Origin: Chinchilla lanigera
Lineage: Eukaryota > Chordata > Mammalia > Rodentia > Chinchillidae
Assembly: GCF_000276665.1 (NCBI RefSeq)
Contig: NW_004955466.1
Span: 12,155,464 to 12,219,463, forward strand
Direction: 5' to 3'
DNA: 64,000 bases
Under the pieces are notes generated by a model. It saw only the letters and a list, made by a program, of their open reading frames with translations. It did not search any database and was not told where the DNA came from. Shown in pieces: positions 1 to 10,323 of the stretch (the first letter of the stretch is position 1; each line of letters begins with the position of its first letter). A program made the translations under genes and the position numbers.

Positions 1-679
1 TTAAAAATGAAGGCAGAGGGTAAGAGTAAGTGGGAAGAATTTTAGGATTAGATGGTGTCTTCAGATAAAGCATGACAATATTTTTATTTAGGTGATGAGT
101 CTTGCATGATCTGAATTAGAATCGAGGAAAATGTCTGCTTTAGTCCATCCAGTCCCTGTGAAGAGGCAGCTCAGCCCCACGCTGTTTATTACCGTGAAGG
201 GTTTATGGCATTGTGCATTTTTGTTTGTTCTCATGGAGCTTTACGTAGCGAAGGTGAACTTTTTTTGTTTATGTTGCTTTTGTACCCAATTTAAAATATC
301 CTCCTATATCACCTCCTGTTTTGCCTCACATCTACCATTTCAGTGGTACATTTATTGTAACTTAATTAAATACTGAGGTTTTTTTTTTATGTTTGGACAT
401 TTCTCAGCTTACACTCCAGCAGTCAGTGAGCTGCTCTGACAGTGAGTAACCATTAAATAGCCACCAGCCAGTTTCCTCTCTTATACTTTCTAGAGCTTGT
501 AGCTGTGGCAGTTGCTTTAGTTCTCTTTCCTTTCCAAAGCTTAGGTGATCATAGAAGGTAAAAAAGATAGGGTGTCAGGTTATCTATACGTGCTATTGAT
601 AATACTTAATAAAACATACAGTTTATGATATTTACCCTAGTGGGTGATGTTGATGCTAGTATTTCTGTGATCATTATAG
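1..679 (+). other. KIAA0586: TALPID3 intron, 3' part
   Basis: AT-rich intronic sequence with no recognisable repeat or exon. The small open frame at 131-376 lacks splice context and conserved peptide features. Confidence 0.6.
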
Positions 680-874
680 GCACTAAAGTCAAGTCAATAC
701 GAACACAAACTGACTTTCATGCAACAAAACCTACAAAGACAGACTCTAAAATGCAACAGTCCATTACTGCCCTACCTCACAGTGAGCAGCAGTATCTGTT
801 CAGCCCAAGCAGAGAAATGCCTACGTTTTCAGGTACTCTGGAAGGTCATCTAATTCCTATGGCAATTCTTTTAG
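680..874 (+). CDS. KIAA0586: TALPID3 window exon 1
   Basis: Encodes about 64 residues ending [15 protein letters not shown], a conserved TALPID3 stretch. The donor after 874 is ttag|gtaaga. The acceptor chosen is tcattatag at 671-679. A second in-phase acceptor, tttaccctag at 631-640, would add 13 residues ([17 protein letters not shown]). The later one was preferred because the added residues look like a translated pyrimidine tract. The exon enters with 2 nt of a split codon and leaves with 1 nt (Gly). Confidence 0.82.
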
Positions 875-2250
875 GTAAGAACTAATAAAATACGTAGGGT
901 AAATTTTAATTTCTTACCAGTAGTAGTAAAACTCACAGAGTAGTGCTGACACACCAGTTACCAACTTTGTGTGTGCAGGGAGGGCCTCAGCTGGCTCAGT
1001 CTCCGAAATGATGGGTTTCTGCTATATTTTTGCCCACAGGAAATGTTCTTTGGTATTTAATAGTACATTGTTATAGATGAAATGAAACTGAAATATGTTT
1101 AGACATATCATCAATGTTTATAACAATTCAAGACTTTGAGAAGTTTTGTTGGCTTGTTAGGATTGTCCTGTCTTAGAGGAAGTACTTTAAGTTGCTTTTA
1201 CGTACTTTTGAGCTATCCTGTGGTAGGTAAATGTTAGTTGTATTTCAAGTCAGTGTTTGGTTTTACTTAATTTGAGGTTTGTTCACTCACCATGTTAAAA
1301 ACTGAACAAATCATTTTTGCCCTCACACTAGCACTTCAGTTTGAATTAACTTTTTCATTGTCATTGCTATTTTCCTTTACTTTTGATATGATTTAAATAT
1401 GAATTTTTAAACATAAAATATTTTTTTAGGTTGGATATTGTGGGTTAATGACATGTCAATTTGGTGGCTAAAGTGTGTTTAAACATGCCTTTTAGTAATA
1501 CAAACAGTTAATATTTTTAAAGCCTAAGCACTTTATATATATGTTCTCTGATTTAACCATGTAAAGTTGGTAATATACCAATTTTATATTAAAATAAACC
1601 TGAGTCACAAAGAAATTTAAGTAGTAATTTGTTACTTACGTAGTAATTTGTCACACAGCTAAAGTGAACTTGGGATTTAAACTCAAGTAGTCTGGCTGTA
1701 GAGATTGTGGTTTAAAAAGTAGGCTGTATTTTCTGTCTTTGAAATGTGGAAAAGAAGTGGGACTTTGAAATGAAACCAACAAGGTTTTTGGGCTTTTGTA
1801 AATGTGGAAGCTGGGCATGGTGGTGCACGCTTATAATCCCAGCACTTGGGAAGCTGAGGCAGGAGGATCATTGCAAGTTTGAGACCAGCCTGGGCTACAA
1901 AGTGAGCTCAAGACCAGCCTGAATTACATAGGAAGACTCTGTCTAAAAAATATAATAAAATAGAATAGAAAGAATAGAAGAGAATAGAAGTATCTCAGAG
2001 CCTTTCTTTTGAGGGTAAAATTTGATAGTCTACATGCAATGGTCCCATCAAGTAGGTCCTCGTGCCTGCCAGCACTGCCGAGCGGCCCCGGGAGTGTGCT
2101 GGCAGTGCTGGTGATGGGCAGAGGTGGCTGGAGAAGCTGCTCTCCTTCCACCCGTGGAAGCAGCCGGAGAGCTGCAGACAGTAGTTAGATTTTTCCCTTA
2201 TTTTCTGAACCAGTGGAAGTAGACTCATTTTTCTCTCCTAAACTTCTTAG
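875..2250 (+). other. KIAA0586: Intron 1
   Basis: 1376 bp. Holds a + strand B1 SINE (1809-1985). The rest, including 2030-2240 with a moderately GC-rich patch, shows no feature I recognise. Confidence 0.7.
1809..1985 (+). mobile_element. B1 SINE
   Basis: Starts GCTGGGCATGGTGGTGCACG, has the 29-nt internal duplication (two 'agaccagcctg' units) and an A/AATAG-rich tail. Confidence 0.93.
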
Positions 2251-2438
2251 GACAAACCCAAAGTAATAGCGATTCACTACCACCCGCGGGAGTCATGGTG
2301 CACAAGCCACACCCTGTCACTGTGACCACGTCCATTCCTCCAGCATCGCGAAAAGGAGAGCCCGGAGTCAGGAGACCTAACATAGCAGTGATAGAAATGA
2401 AGTCAGAAAAGAAGAGTCCTCCTCAGCTCACTGTGCAG
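2251..2438 (+). CDS. KIAA0586: TALPID3 window exon 2
   Basis: Acceptor aacttcttag|gac, donor cag|gtaagc. It completes the Gly codon split after 874, then reads [13 protein letters not shown] and [13 protein letters not shown], closing with [12 protein letters not shown]. 188 nt: 2 nt plus 62 codons, phase 0 at the donor. Matches the expected TALPID3 order directly after LIPMAILLG. Confidence 0.93.
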
Positions 2439-2718
2439 GTAAGCCAGGTTGCATGACCAGAGCAAAAGTTGTAAGAATTTGAACATTTTTATTTTTTCAA
2501 TATATTCTATTTAATTTTTTTATTAGTATGTGTTTGCAGTACATAATGATTGCATGCACATGGGGAGTTGGTACGTGTGCACAACACATTAATTATTTTT
2601 TCATGTCCTTCCCTCCCTCCCTCCACTCTCTTGGTCCCCTTCTTTTTGACAAAAAAATCCATCTCCCCATTTCCTATTATCTTTTATTTTGCTCTTGTAA
2701 TATTTAGATTTCTCTTAT

Positions 2719-2873
2719 GCCAGGTGTGGTGGTGTATGCATGTAATCCCAACACTTGGAAGGCTGAGGCAGGAGGCTCATTGCAAGTTCAAGACCAGCCT
2801 GGGCTACAAAGTGAGCTCAAGACCAGCCTCAACTGCATAGTGAGACCCTGTCTCAAAAAGACACAAAAAAAAA
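2719..2873 (+). mobile_element. B1 SINE inside L1
   Basis: GCCAGGTGTGGTGGTGTATG head, 29-nt duplication, gagaccctgtctc end and an A-rich tail. Confidence 0.92.
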
Positions 2874-3535
2874 GTATTTGGATTTCTCCTATAAGGGAAA
2901 CCAAGTGCTATTTAAACTAGTGTGTCTGATTTATTTCAGTTAACATTATCGTCTCAAGGTGCATCCATTTTCCTATATATGACTCCAGTTTATCCTTCTT
3001 TATGGCAGAGTAGTGCTCCATTGAGGATAATACCACCTTCTCTACCATCTATCTTTTGGTGGACATACAGGCTATTTTGAAGATGTAGCTGTCATGAATT
3101 GTGCTGCTAAAAAGCATGGGTGTGCATGTATTATTGTAATAGGATGTTTTTAACTTTTGGGAAGATACCTAGAAGGAGAATAGCTGGGTCAAATGGAATT
3201 TCTATTTTTAGTTTTTTGAGGAATCTCCACATTGATTTCCATAGTAGCTACATTACTTTACATTCACATCAATGTAGAAGGGTTCGTTTTTCTGTACAGC
3301 TCTCTAGCATTTGTTATTATTTGATTTCTTGATGATTGCCATTCTTTAGGAGTAAGAAGGAATTTCAGTGTTCTGATTTGTATTTCTTAAAGGCTGGAGA
3401 TGTTGAATGTTTTTTCCTGTATTTATTGGCCATTTGTACTTCGTTTGAGATGTGTCTATTCATTTCACTTGCCCATTTTTGACTGAGTCTTTTATTCTTG
3501 GGTAGGGGTATAGTTTTTTTGAACTCTTCATATGT

Positions 3536-3622
3536 TCTTTTTTTTTTCTGGTACCGGGAATCGAACTCACAACCTTGCACTTGCCAGGCGAGTGCTATGC
3601 CGCTGAGCTAATCACCAGCCCC
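3536..3622 (-). mobile_element. ID SINE
   Basis: Poly-T, then ggtaccgggaatcgaactc and tgagctaatcaccagcccc: a reversed ID element. Flanks cttcatatgttct/ctttatatgttct suggest a target-site duplication. Confidence 0.9.
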
Positions 3623-3679
3623 CTCTTTATATGTTCTAGATATTATTCCTCTGTCTCAGGAAGTGGACAAAATTTTTTC

Positions 3680-3787
3680 CGCATTCTTTTTTTTTTTTTT
3701 TGGTTTTTCTCCGGTACCAGGAACCGAACTCACGACCTTGCGCTTGCCAGGCAGGTGCTTTGCCGCTGAGCTAAATCCCCAGCCCCC
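3680..3787 (-). mobile_element. ID SINE
   Basis: Reversed ID with the ttttctccggtaccagg 3' end and gagctaaatccccagccccc head. Confidence 0.92.
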
Positions 3788-3854
3788 TTTTTCTACATTC
3801 TGTAAGTTGTATCTTCACTCTGTCGATTGTTCCCTTTGCTATGCAGAAGGATTT

Positions 3855-3928
3855 TGTGTGTGTGAGTGTGAGTGTGTGTGTGGAGGGAGGAGAGAGAGAG
3901 GGAGAGAGAGAGAAAGAAAGACAGAGGG
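3855..3928. repeat. (GT)n/(GA)n compound microsatellite
   Basis: tgtgtgtgagtgtgagtgtg followed by gagagagagggagagag. Confidence 0.9.
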
Positions 3929-3929
3929 A

Positions 3930-4053
3930 GGATCTCACAGTGGAGTTCAGGCTGGCCTTGAACTCACTGTGTAGTCCAGACTGGTCTTGAACTTGCTACA
4001 TTGCTCCTGCTTCAGCCTCCTGGGATTATAGACATGTACCAACATGGCTGGCT
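3930..4053 (-). mobile_element. B1 SINE
   Basis: Reverse B1: ggctggccttgaactcac ... cagcctcctgggattatag ... catggctggc. Confidence 0.85.
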
Positions 4054-4089
4054 GCAGAAGCTTCTAAATATGATATCCCATTTACTGAA

Positions 4090-4222
4090 TTTTTTTTTTT
4101 TTTGTCTTTTTGAGACAGGGTCTCACAATGTATACAATTCAGGCTGGCCTTTAACTCTCAGTGATCTTCCTGTCTCAGCCTCCTGAGGGCTGGGATTATA
4201 GGTGTGTGCCATCATGGCCAGC
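4090..4222 (-). mobile_element. B1 SINE
   Basis: Poly-T, tttttgagacagggtctcac, then cagcctcctgagggctggg. One copy of the internal duplication appears missing. Confidence 0.88.
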
Positions 4223-4646
4223 CCATTTATTGATTCTTGTTGTTATTTCTTGTGCAATTAGGGTTCTCCTCAGAAAGTCCTTACCTATTATTCCTGTGTC
4301 TTCAAGAGTTTTACATATTTTATCTTCTAGCATATTGTTTATATTTTATCATTTAGATGTTTGATCCATTTTTATTATAATTTAGTACATGGTGAGAGAT
4401 ACGGGTCTAAATTTAATCTTCTACATGATATCCAGTTTTTCCAGCACCATTTATTAAAGAAACTATCTTTTCATGACCAGAAAATTTTGAAGAAAAAAAT
4501 CTTTGGCTTAATATAGTATTAGAACATTAAGAGCAGATTTTGATATCTGAAAGAACAAAGGGCTTAGGAAAATTAAGGATTTGGCTTCTGGTGTAATATA
4601 ACAGAATTTCAGAATTAGTCTTGTAATTTAAAAAGAATGTACTATA

Positions 4647-4804
4647 GCTGGGTGTGGTGATGCATGCCTGTAATTCCAGGACTTGTGAGGCTGAGGCAGG
4701 AGGATTGCCACAAGTTTGAGGCCAGCCCGGGATACATAGTGAATTCAGGGGCACCCTGAACTATACAGTGAGACCCTATCTGAAAACAAAACAAAACAAA
4801 AAAA
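4647..4804 (+). mobile_element. B1 SINE
   Basis: GCTGGGTGTGGTGATGCATG head, duplicated segment, and an AAAACAAAACAAAA tail. Confidence 0.92.
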
Positions 4805-5987
4805 GAATGTAGTATATTAGAGTTTTTATAAATCAGTGGGAAGTAGAATTTATGTAAATGAAGTACTATATGTCATGGTTTGACAATGTGAAATAAATTT
4901 CTCTGAATTCCTGCTGAATAGCAGATAAGTTCCAAATAGGCTAACATACAACTACACAATGTAAAAAAGAGAAATTAGAAGATAATTGTATGGAATTTTA
5001 AAAAATCAGAATGGAAACTAAGTCTAGATACAAGAGAAGAAAATTTAGATACAATAGAAAAGTAGACAGCCTTACATCTATAAAATCTGAAACTTGGTTT
5101 GTTAAAAATTCTTAAAGAAAAACAATATGCGAGGGAATATAGATGTAAGTCCAGAAATAGTCAAAGGGCAAAAATGAGTGTCAACAAAAAAGAGAAAATA
5201 TAGTTTACCATCAGGCAAATTAAATTTTGCTAGTAGCTGTTATTGCAGAAATGATCTTAATTATCTAATTTTGGTTGATGGTTGGATAAAATGTAGAATT
5301 AGTTATGTTTTTGATGATGGAAATAGAGATTGTTCGGATTGTATTTTGCCAGTAATTACAGGGATATTAAATATATATGCTCCATGAAATTAATCTACTT
5401 TTTTGTATGTACTGCATAAACATATAACTCCCTTTATTAGAGAAATTGTACATATTGGTAAATATGGTCAATGGTCACATCTATGGGTTAATTCTTTAAA
5501 AATCAGAATCAATAATTAGGGTAGATTCTATGTTCTCTTCATTACATTGTGAAATGTCTTGTGCAGTCATATTCTACTGTTGAATGACAACTTGTACAAA
5601 TTTCAAAAAAATTAGAAGATACATATGAACACCAAGCTCTCTCCCTCCTTCTGCAACTGTCTTAGTGATTTTCTTCATCACTTCAGCATGCCTGCATGAG
5701 TTAACGGGACACATAGGAGGTGGTGGGAGATGAGGGTGATTTTCAGTGGTCACTGTTTTCTTCACGTGATCTTGACTGATGTCTTCATACGTGTGCTCAA
5801 CTGTTAAAGGTTGCCGTTGCTCATCATAGCCAAACAGCCATAGCCGTGGTGTCTGGTAACATCTATCATAAGTGATGTATAAGTTGTAAGTTCTGGTCTG
5901 TAAAATAGCATCTTCACCTCCTGCGTCAGTTTTAGCTTTACAAGCTTCTACTGTTTTCCTTGTGTCTAGAGTAGCCTCATCTGTTTC

Positions 5988-6010
5988 TTGAGCTAAATCC
6001 CCAGCCCCCT
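5988..6010 (-). mobile_element. 23-bp head-only ID fragment inside the ATG3 pseudogene
   Basis: On the - strand the insert matches the first ~20 nt of the local ID element (GGGGCTGGGGATTTAGCTCA) and stops. It is bracketed by 13-bp direct repeats, cctcatctgtttc, at 5975-5987 and 6011-6023. Repeat plus insert total 36 bp, so the reading frame of the host pseudogene is kept. Confidence 0.85.
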
Positions 6011-6529
6011 CCTCATCTGTTTCGAACAATCCACTTTCTTCATATTCTTCCGTGTCTGCAGCTTCTCCTTCATCTTCCTCTTCTTCCTCTTCTTCCTCTT
6101 CACACGTTGCTGGGCAGTCTTGGAGTTTTATACTGTCCTTGTTTTCCAATGTAATCTCCTTAACTGCTTCATTTATCCCTGTAATACCTGTGTTGTGATA
6201 TGTATCTACCCATCCCCCATCACCATCATCTTCTTCAATGATAGCGTCCAATTCATTTGAATGTTCCATCAGTTTGCAGCGTTTGTAGCATGGCACATTT
6301 CTGGTTATCAGAAATTGTTTGCCTGTTGGTAGGTATGCCTTCACTTTTAATTCCTCTCCTGTTGCCCATTGCATGTTGGACAGTGGTGGACTAAGTGATC
6401 TCCAGCTGCCACAAACTCTTCTGGGGTGATTACACCTGTTTCCTTAAATTTTGATTCCTTGAGCCCCGGGGTCAGGTACTCGGCAGCTTCCAGCGCCTTT
6501 CCCTTCACCCTGTTAATCACATTGTGCAT

Positions 6530-6836
6530 CCTGGGGCCGGAGCGGGGGTCCCGCGATACGGTGGGGAGGGCAGCGGATTGGGACCACAGAGTCAATCAAG
6601 AATGTCCTCGAGGCTGACGATTTGCAGCGACATCCAGCCGGCGGCCCCCTAAGGGACGGGGATGCGGGGGAGGGGTGCCCCGCGATCCTTGCGTCCCTGG
6701 CGGCGCTGCCCTGGCGGCGCTCACCTGGCCCGAGGTACGGTGGCTGGGCCCGGGGAGAGCTGCGGGGAGAAGCGGCACACACGCTTCCCTTCGGCTTCTC
6801 GCGCACCCTTCGGTTCCCGTGCCTCTCACTCTCTCC
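6530..6836 (-). other. CpG-rich retrocopied ATG3 5' UTR
   Basis: A GC-rich stretch with many CpG that stands out from its AT-rich intron. It ends exactly at the 5' target-site duplication, so it belongs to the ATG3 retrocopy and is not an independent promoter island by origin. Confidence 0.75.
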
Positions 6837-6984
6837 TAATCTACTAATGTAACGAAATTGTTCAAAGTTTAAGAAGAAAACTCTGCATGGAAAAGTTTTT
6901 TTTTTTTTTGGTGGTGATCTTTGTATAAAAATAGCAAAACCCTGTTTACTAATTACAATTAAATAGGACATGAATGTATATAAA

Positions 6985-7048
6985 GTTCTTAATGGTACTG
7001 GGGATTGACCCAGGAGTATAGTACTACTGAGCTGCATCCCCAGCCCCT
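6985..7048 (-). mobile_element. ID SINE remnant
   Basis: ggtactggggattgaccc ... gagctgcatccccagcccc, diverged and shortened. Confidence 0.8.
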
Positions 7049-7269
7049 CTCCCCGTTGTCACCAATTTCTAGGTTACTCAGGCTGTTGAAATATTACATA
7101 ATTATTTAAAAATGAGGTCTATAAGTCCTTTGTAAAGTGCTTCAGGTCTAAAAATAATGAAAAATTGAAAATGAAAACTGTTTCAGATTTTTAGATTTAT
7201 TTATGCCCAAGTGGGTAGTAAAAATGCAGAGCATATAGTAGTGAAAAAGAAGTTATCTTAAGATAGGGT

Positions 7270-7426
7270 TTTTTTTTTTTTTTAAATTTTTTGGTTAGGT
7301 CTCACTGTGTAGCTGAGGCTGGCCTTGAGCTCACGGTATAGCTCAGGCTGGCTTCGAACTCACAGCAATCCTCCTGTCTCAGTCTTCCAAGCACTGAGAT
7401 TACAGCAGTACACCATAGCACTCGGC
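7270..7426 (-). mobile_element. B1 SINE
   Basis: Poly-T, aggtctcactgtgtagc, two caggctggc units, then cactcggc. Confidence 0.9.
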
Positions 7427-7590
7427 TCTTTAAGAGAGCGTTAAATTTTGTAAAACTTTCTTTATAATTGAGAGAATCTGTTAGCCATTGGTTTTACAAT
7501 AAAAAGTCAAAGGGCATGTTTTGCTGTTTGAATTTTGACAGATACTTAAGGAATACTAAAGAAAAAGCTGGACACTATGTTCTGTTGCAG

Positions 7591-7701
7591 GTATTACCCA
7601 ATGTGGACATTGATAGTCCTTTAAACGGCAGTACCTCTGCCAGCTCGCCTCTGCCCAGTCCCGAGGGAGCACCTCTTCCTCCGCTGCGGACGTGCATACA
7701 G
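7591..7701 (+). CDS. KIAA0586: TALPID3 window exon 3
   Basis: Acceptor tctgttgcag|gta. 37 codons: VLPNVDIDS, then a Ser/Pro-rich stretch, ending PLRTCIQ. The donor reads cag|gtctgg, weak because position +3 is C and +5 is G only by shift. It is forced by phase and by the following TPEFMKV exon. A gtatag 5 nt downstream would break the frame. Confidence 0.9.
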
Positions 7702-8324
7702 GTCTGGTATAGAGTTCTGTCTTCATTTCAGGAAGTAATGACTGTACAGTTTAATGTTATTCTGTGCAAAGCTTTCCACTATACTGGAAATGTGTTTTAG
7801 TAATTTAGGTTTTGAGGAAAAGGTTCACAGTGAATCTCAGATTGTTTATGAACTTGAAAAAGAAAGTCTGCTTCAGATCCTGCAAGGTATAAATATTCAG
7901 AAAGTGATAATCCTTACTGTAAGTTTTTGGTAACTTAAGTTGTGATTCCAATATGTGAAGAAAGAATTTTTCTTTTGTAAGGACTCTTATTTGCATAGGA
8001 ATTGTAAGCTTCCTGATCGTGAATTTTTTAGTGACAACTAGAGTTCATGCTTTGGTTGTTACTGTCATCATCAGACTGTTACCATGATGCAAAACTATGC
8101 ATTTACTCCTAGTATTTATTTGCTTCTGAATAATGAAGTTACGGTTTTAGTACGAAGCAAAATAATAGTGTAACTTACTCCACATTTTAGTTATTGTAAG
8201 CAAATTTGATCATGGAGGATAGCTTTAAAGAGAGGAAAAATACTAATACCCTCTCATGATTACAAATGATAAAATAGAACTGACCTTATGTGGTATCTGT
8301 ACCTAATTTAAATTTTATTTATTT

Positions 8325-8404
8325 ATTTTTCATACTGGGAATCAAACTCATGACCTTGTGCTTGACAGGCAGGCGTTGGGCCACTGAGCTGTATTCCTGG
8401 CCCA
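8325..8404 (-). mobile_element. ID SINE
   Basis: catactgggaatcaaactc ... cactgagctgtattcctggccc. Confidence 0.87.
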
Positions 8405-8609
8405 TCTAATTTAAATTTTAACGAATAAGTTGTTTTTTGTTTTTTTTTTGCCGTAAGTTTATTGAGACATATAACAATATGTATTTTTTTTTTACTTTAT
8501 CATTCTGCTTTCAGTGAGAGGCTGTTGAGGATTTTGTTACTGCATCTTTAGTGAGATCCGGATGTTAAATTTAAGAAATGACTTTTATATTTCAGACATA
8601 TTTGATTCT

Positions 8610-8659
8610 GTATCTGTCAGAATTTTGATTCTGTATCTATCAGAATTCTGTATTTGTGA
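8610..8659 (+). repeat. Inverted repeat, left arm
   Basis: 50 bp, the reverse complement of 9796-9845 at 48 of 50 positions. Contains two tandem ~23-bp units around GTATCTRTCAGAATT. Confidence 0.9.
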
Positions 8660-8699
8660 GTTTGTGTAAGTGTATATATATCTATAGCTGTGAACATTC

Positions 8700-8790
8700 T
8701 TTTTTTTTTTTTTTTGGCACCAGGAATATAACTCATGACCTCATGCTTGCCAGGCAAGCACTATGCCACTAAGCTATAGCCCCAGCCCTA
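8700..8790 (-). mobile_element. ID SINE
   Basis: Poly-T, ggcaccaggaatataactc ... taagctatagccccagccc. Confidence 0.88.
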
Positions 8791-8814
8791 AACAGTCTTC
8801 TTTATTTTATTTAT

Positions 8815-8932
8815 TTGTTTTTTTGAGACAGGGTTTCGCTATGTATTCTAGGCTGGCCTTGAACTCACAGTAGTCCTCCTGCCTCAGCCTCCCAAGTGTT
8901 GGGAGTTATAGGCGTGAGCCATCATGCCTGCC
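8815..8932 (-). mobile_element. B1 SINE
   Basis: tttttttgagacagggtttc ... cctcagcctcccaagtg ... catcatgcctgcc; single-copy form without the duplication. Confidence 0.88.
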
Positions 8933-9054
8933 TATTTATTTTAACTATAGAGAAAAGTCACTTTTATCTATCTGTTGATTCATTGATTTACACTGCATTT
9001 GTTGAAGGAGTCTTCTAAATATGAAGACTGAATTTCTTATAGCTAAATTGAATT

Positions 9055-9138
9055 TCTTTTTTTGGTACTGGGAATCCAACTCAGGACCTTGCATTTGCCA
9101 GGCAGGTGCTTGTGCCACTGAGCTACATCCCTGGCCCA
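9055..9138 (-). mobile_element. ID SINE
   Basis: ttttttggtactgggaatcc ... gagctacatccctggccc. Flanks 'aaattgaatttct' repeat on both sides as a likely target-site duplication. Confidence 0.9.
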
Positions 9139-9349
9139 TAAAATTGAATTTCTAATAGCTATTGAAATGATAACCTAATGGTTTAAGTACAAACTTTTAT
9201 TTCATTTACTAATTAATTGATTCTGAATAGGATAGTAAAATAAAAAGTGATGTATAATTACAAGTCTATGCTATATGTGAAAATATGATAAATATATGTA
9301 AATTTTAAAAGTTAAGCACAATAAAAATTTTCTTAAAATACTTTCTTAG

Positions 9350-9442
<93 letters not shown>

Positions 9443-9795
9443 TGAATCCATGAAAAATTTTCGGCTAGGACTTTTCTCAGTGGTTGAATATCTTTAGATT
9501 ATCAATATTGTGTTACAGCACTTTGAGAGAGTTGCTTTTACTTTTAAGTTAAAGTATACTTTTATTTTAAAACATTGTGATGTTATTATTCTATAGTACA
9601 TTGTTGTCTTCATCTCTATCATTCATTTCATTCAAATAATGATGTTTGTTTCCCACCTAGACTTTTTCCTGTTTCCTGCTTTCTTTTTTTCTTTTTTTGT
9701 TTTCTACCTCATCAGTCATTTCTTCACTCTGATAGTATTTATCCCTTGCAGTAATGGCAGTTTATATTGAGAAAAAAATTGTGATGGTACCGGGA

Positions 9796-9845
9796 TCACA
9801 AATACAGAATTCTGACAGATACAGAATCAAAATTCTGATAGATAC
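9796..9845 (-). repeat. Inverted repeat, right arm
   Basis: Reverse complement of 8610-8659 with two mismatches. Together the arms bracket TALPID3 exon 4. Confidence 0.9.
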
Positions 9846-10323
9846 ATTTTTCAGAATCCAAGGAAGATCCCCTATTTAAGACAGAGTTACAGACATAATA
9901 GAAATAAGAAATGGAGGGAAAAGGAGGAGGAAGTAAAGTACAAAAACTATAAGGAATGATCATAGACCATAGAAACGACTTGATTATTAATATCAGCAGT
10001 GTTCAGGGAAGATATGTTTTCATATTGTTTGAGTTTTGGAGCTAAGAACTACTTTTGTTAATTAGACATTAAATCTGTTTTTTAGTTAAATATTTTTATT
10101 TAAGGAATTTCACATGTAATTTCTTTAATACTCATCAAGGTCACTTTAATGAAGTTCTTTGTCTTCAAGATAGCCCTTTTAAAAAGAACTGATGCTTACT
10201 CCAGTCATTCTACCTGCTCTACGTGAGAATATAAAAGTAATTATATAGTCATCAGTGAGTTCTGGAGGCAGGCTAGGTTCTCTACTTATAAACTGGTTAG
10301 GAACTAAGAAGGGTAACAGTGTA

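Larger units (their letters stand above)
2490..4480 (-). mobile_element. L1 3' end, 5'-truncated, antisense, interrupted by SINEs
   Basis: Read on the - strand it is the L1 ORF2 C-terminal end and 3' UTR. On + it shows the typical 'ttatggcagagtagtgctcca' style run (3000-3020), the 'aagatacctagaagga' block and the 'ccagcaccatttattaaag' block near 4440. Broken by a B1 (2719-2873), two ID (3536-3787), a GT/GA microsatellite and two reverse B1. Confidence 0.82.
5399..6836 (-). pseudogene. ATG3: ATG3 processed retropseudogene, full length, with target-site duplication
   Basis: ATG3 is the E2-like enzyme that conjugates LC3/GABARAP to phosphatidylethanolamine in autophagy. This copy is intronless and antisense to TALPID3. 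The ATG-equivalent is at 6529-6527 and the TAA at 5544-5542. The 3' UTR follows, with AATAAA near 5436 and a short A6 tail at 5404-5399. A GC-rich 5' UTR extends to 6836. It is flanked by taatctact at 5391-5399 and 6837-6845, the signature of L1-driven retroposition. Breaks: a 1-nt deletion near 6371 (in the PTWQWATG region) and a 1-nt deletion near 5581 before the C-terminal IEYDYTRH. A 36-bp in-frame gain lies at 5988-6023. The WLFGYDE and PPPPMC stretches remain. The cysteine corresponding to the catalytic HPC is kept but its context has become NSC. Non-functional as an enzyme. Confidence 0.95.
2439..7590 (+). other. KIAA0586: Intron 2
   Basis: 5152 bp. Contains an antisense L1 tail broken by SINEs (2490-4480), a B1 (4647-4804), the ATG3 retropseudogene (5399-6836), an ID remnant (6985-7048) and a reverse B1 (7270-7426). 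4805-5390 is AT-rich with nothing recognised. Confidence 0.8.
7702..9349 (+). other. KIAA0586: Intron 3
   Basis: 1648 bp with three reverse ID elements, one reverse B1 and the left arm of the inverted repeat (8610-8659). 7702-8320 is unique-looking. Confidence 0.7.

Noticed and set aside
5574..6374. 266-codon open frame on the - strand as a live gene
   Set aside because: It is the ATG3 retrocopy: intronless, flanked by target duplications, missing the N-terminal ~50 and C-terminal residues in frame because of two 1-nt deletions, and with an altered context at the catalytic cysteine.
6530..6836. CpG-island promoter of TALPID3 or of a separate gene
   Set aside because: It ends exactly at the retrocopy target duplication and is continuous with the ATG3 coding part, so it arrived with the retrocopy. 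Later promoter use is left as a finding, not annotated.
6513..7037. 174-codon open frame over the GC-rich segment
   Set aside because: It runs through the antisense ATG3 5' UTR into an ID remnant. The frame is open only because of base composition.
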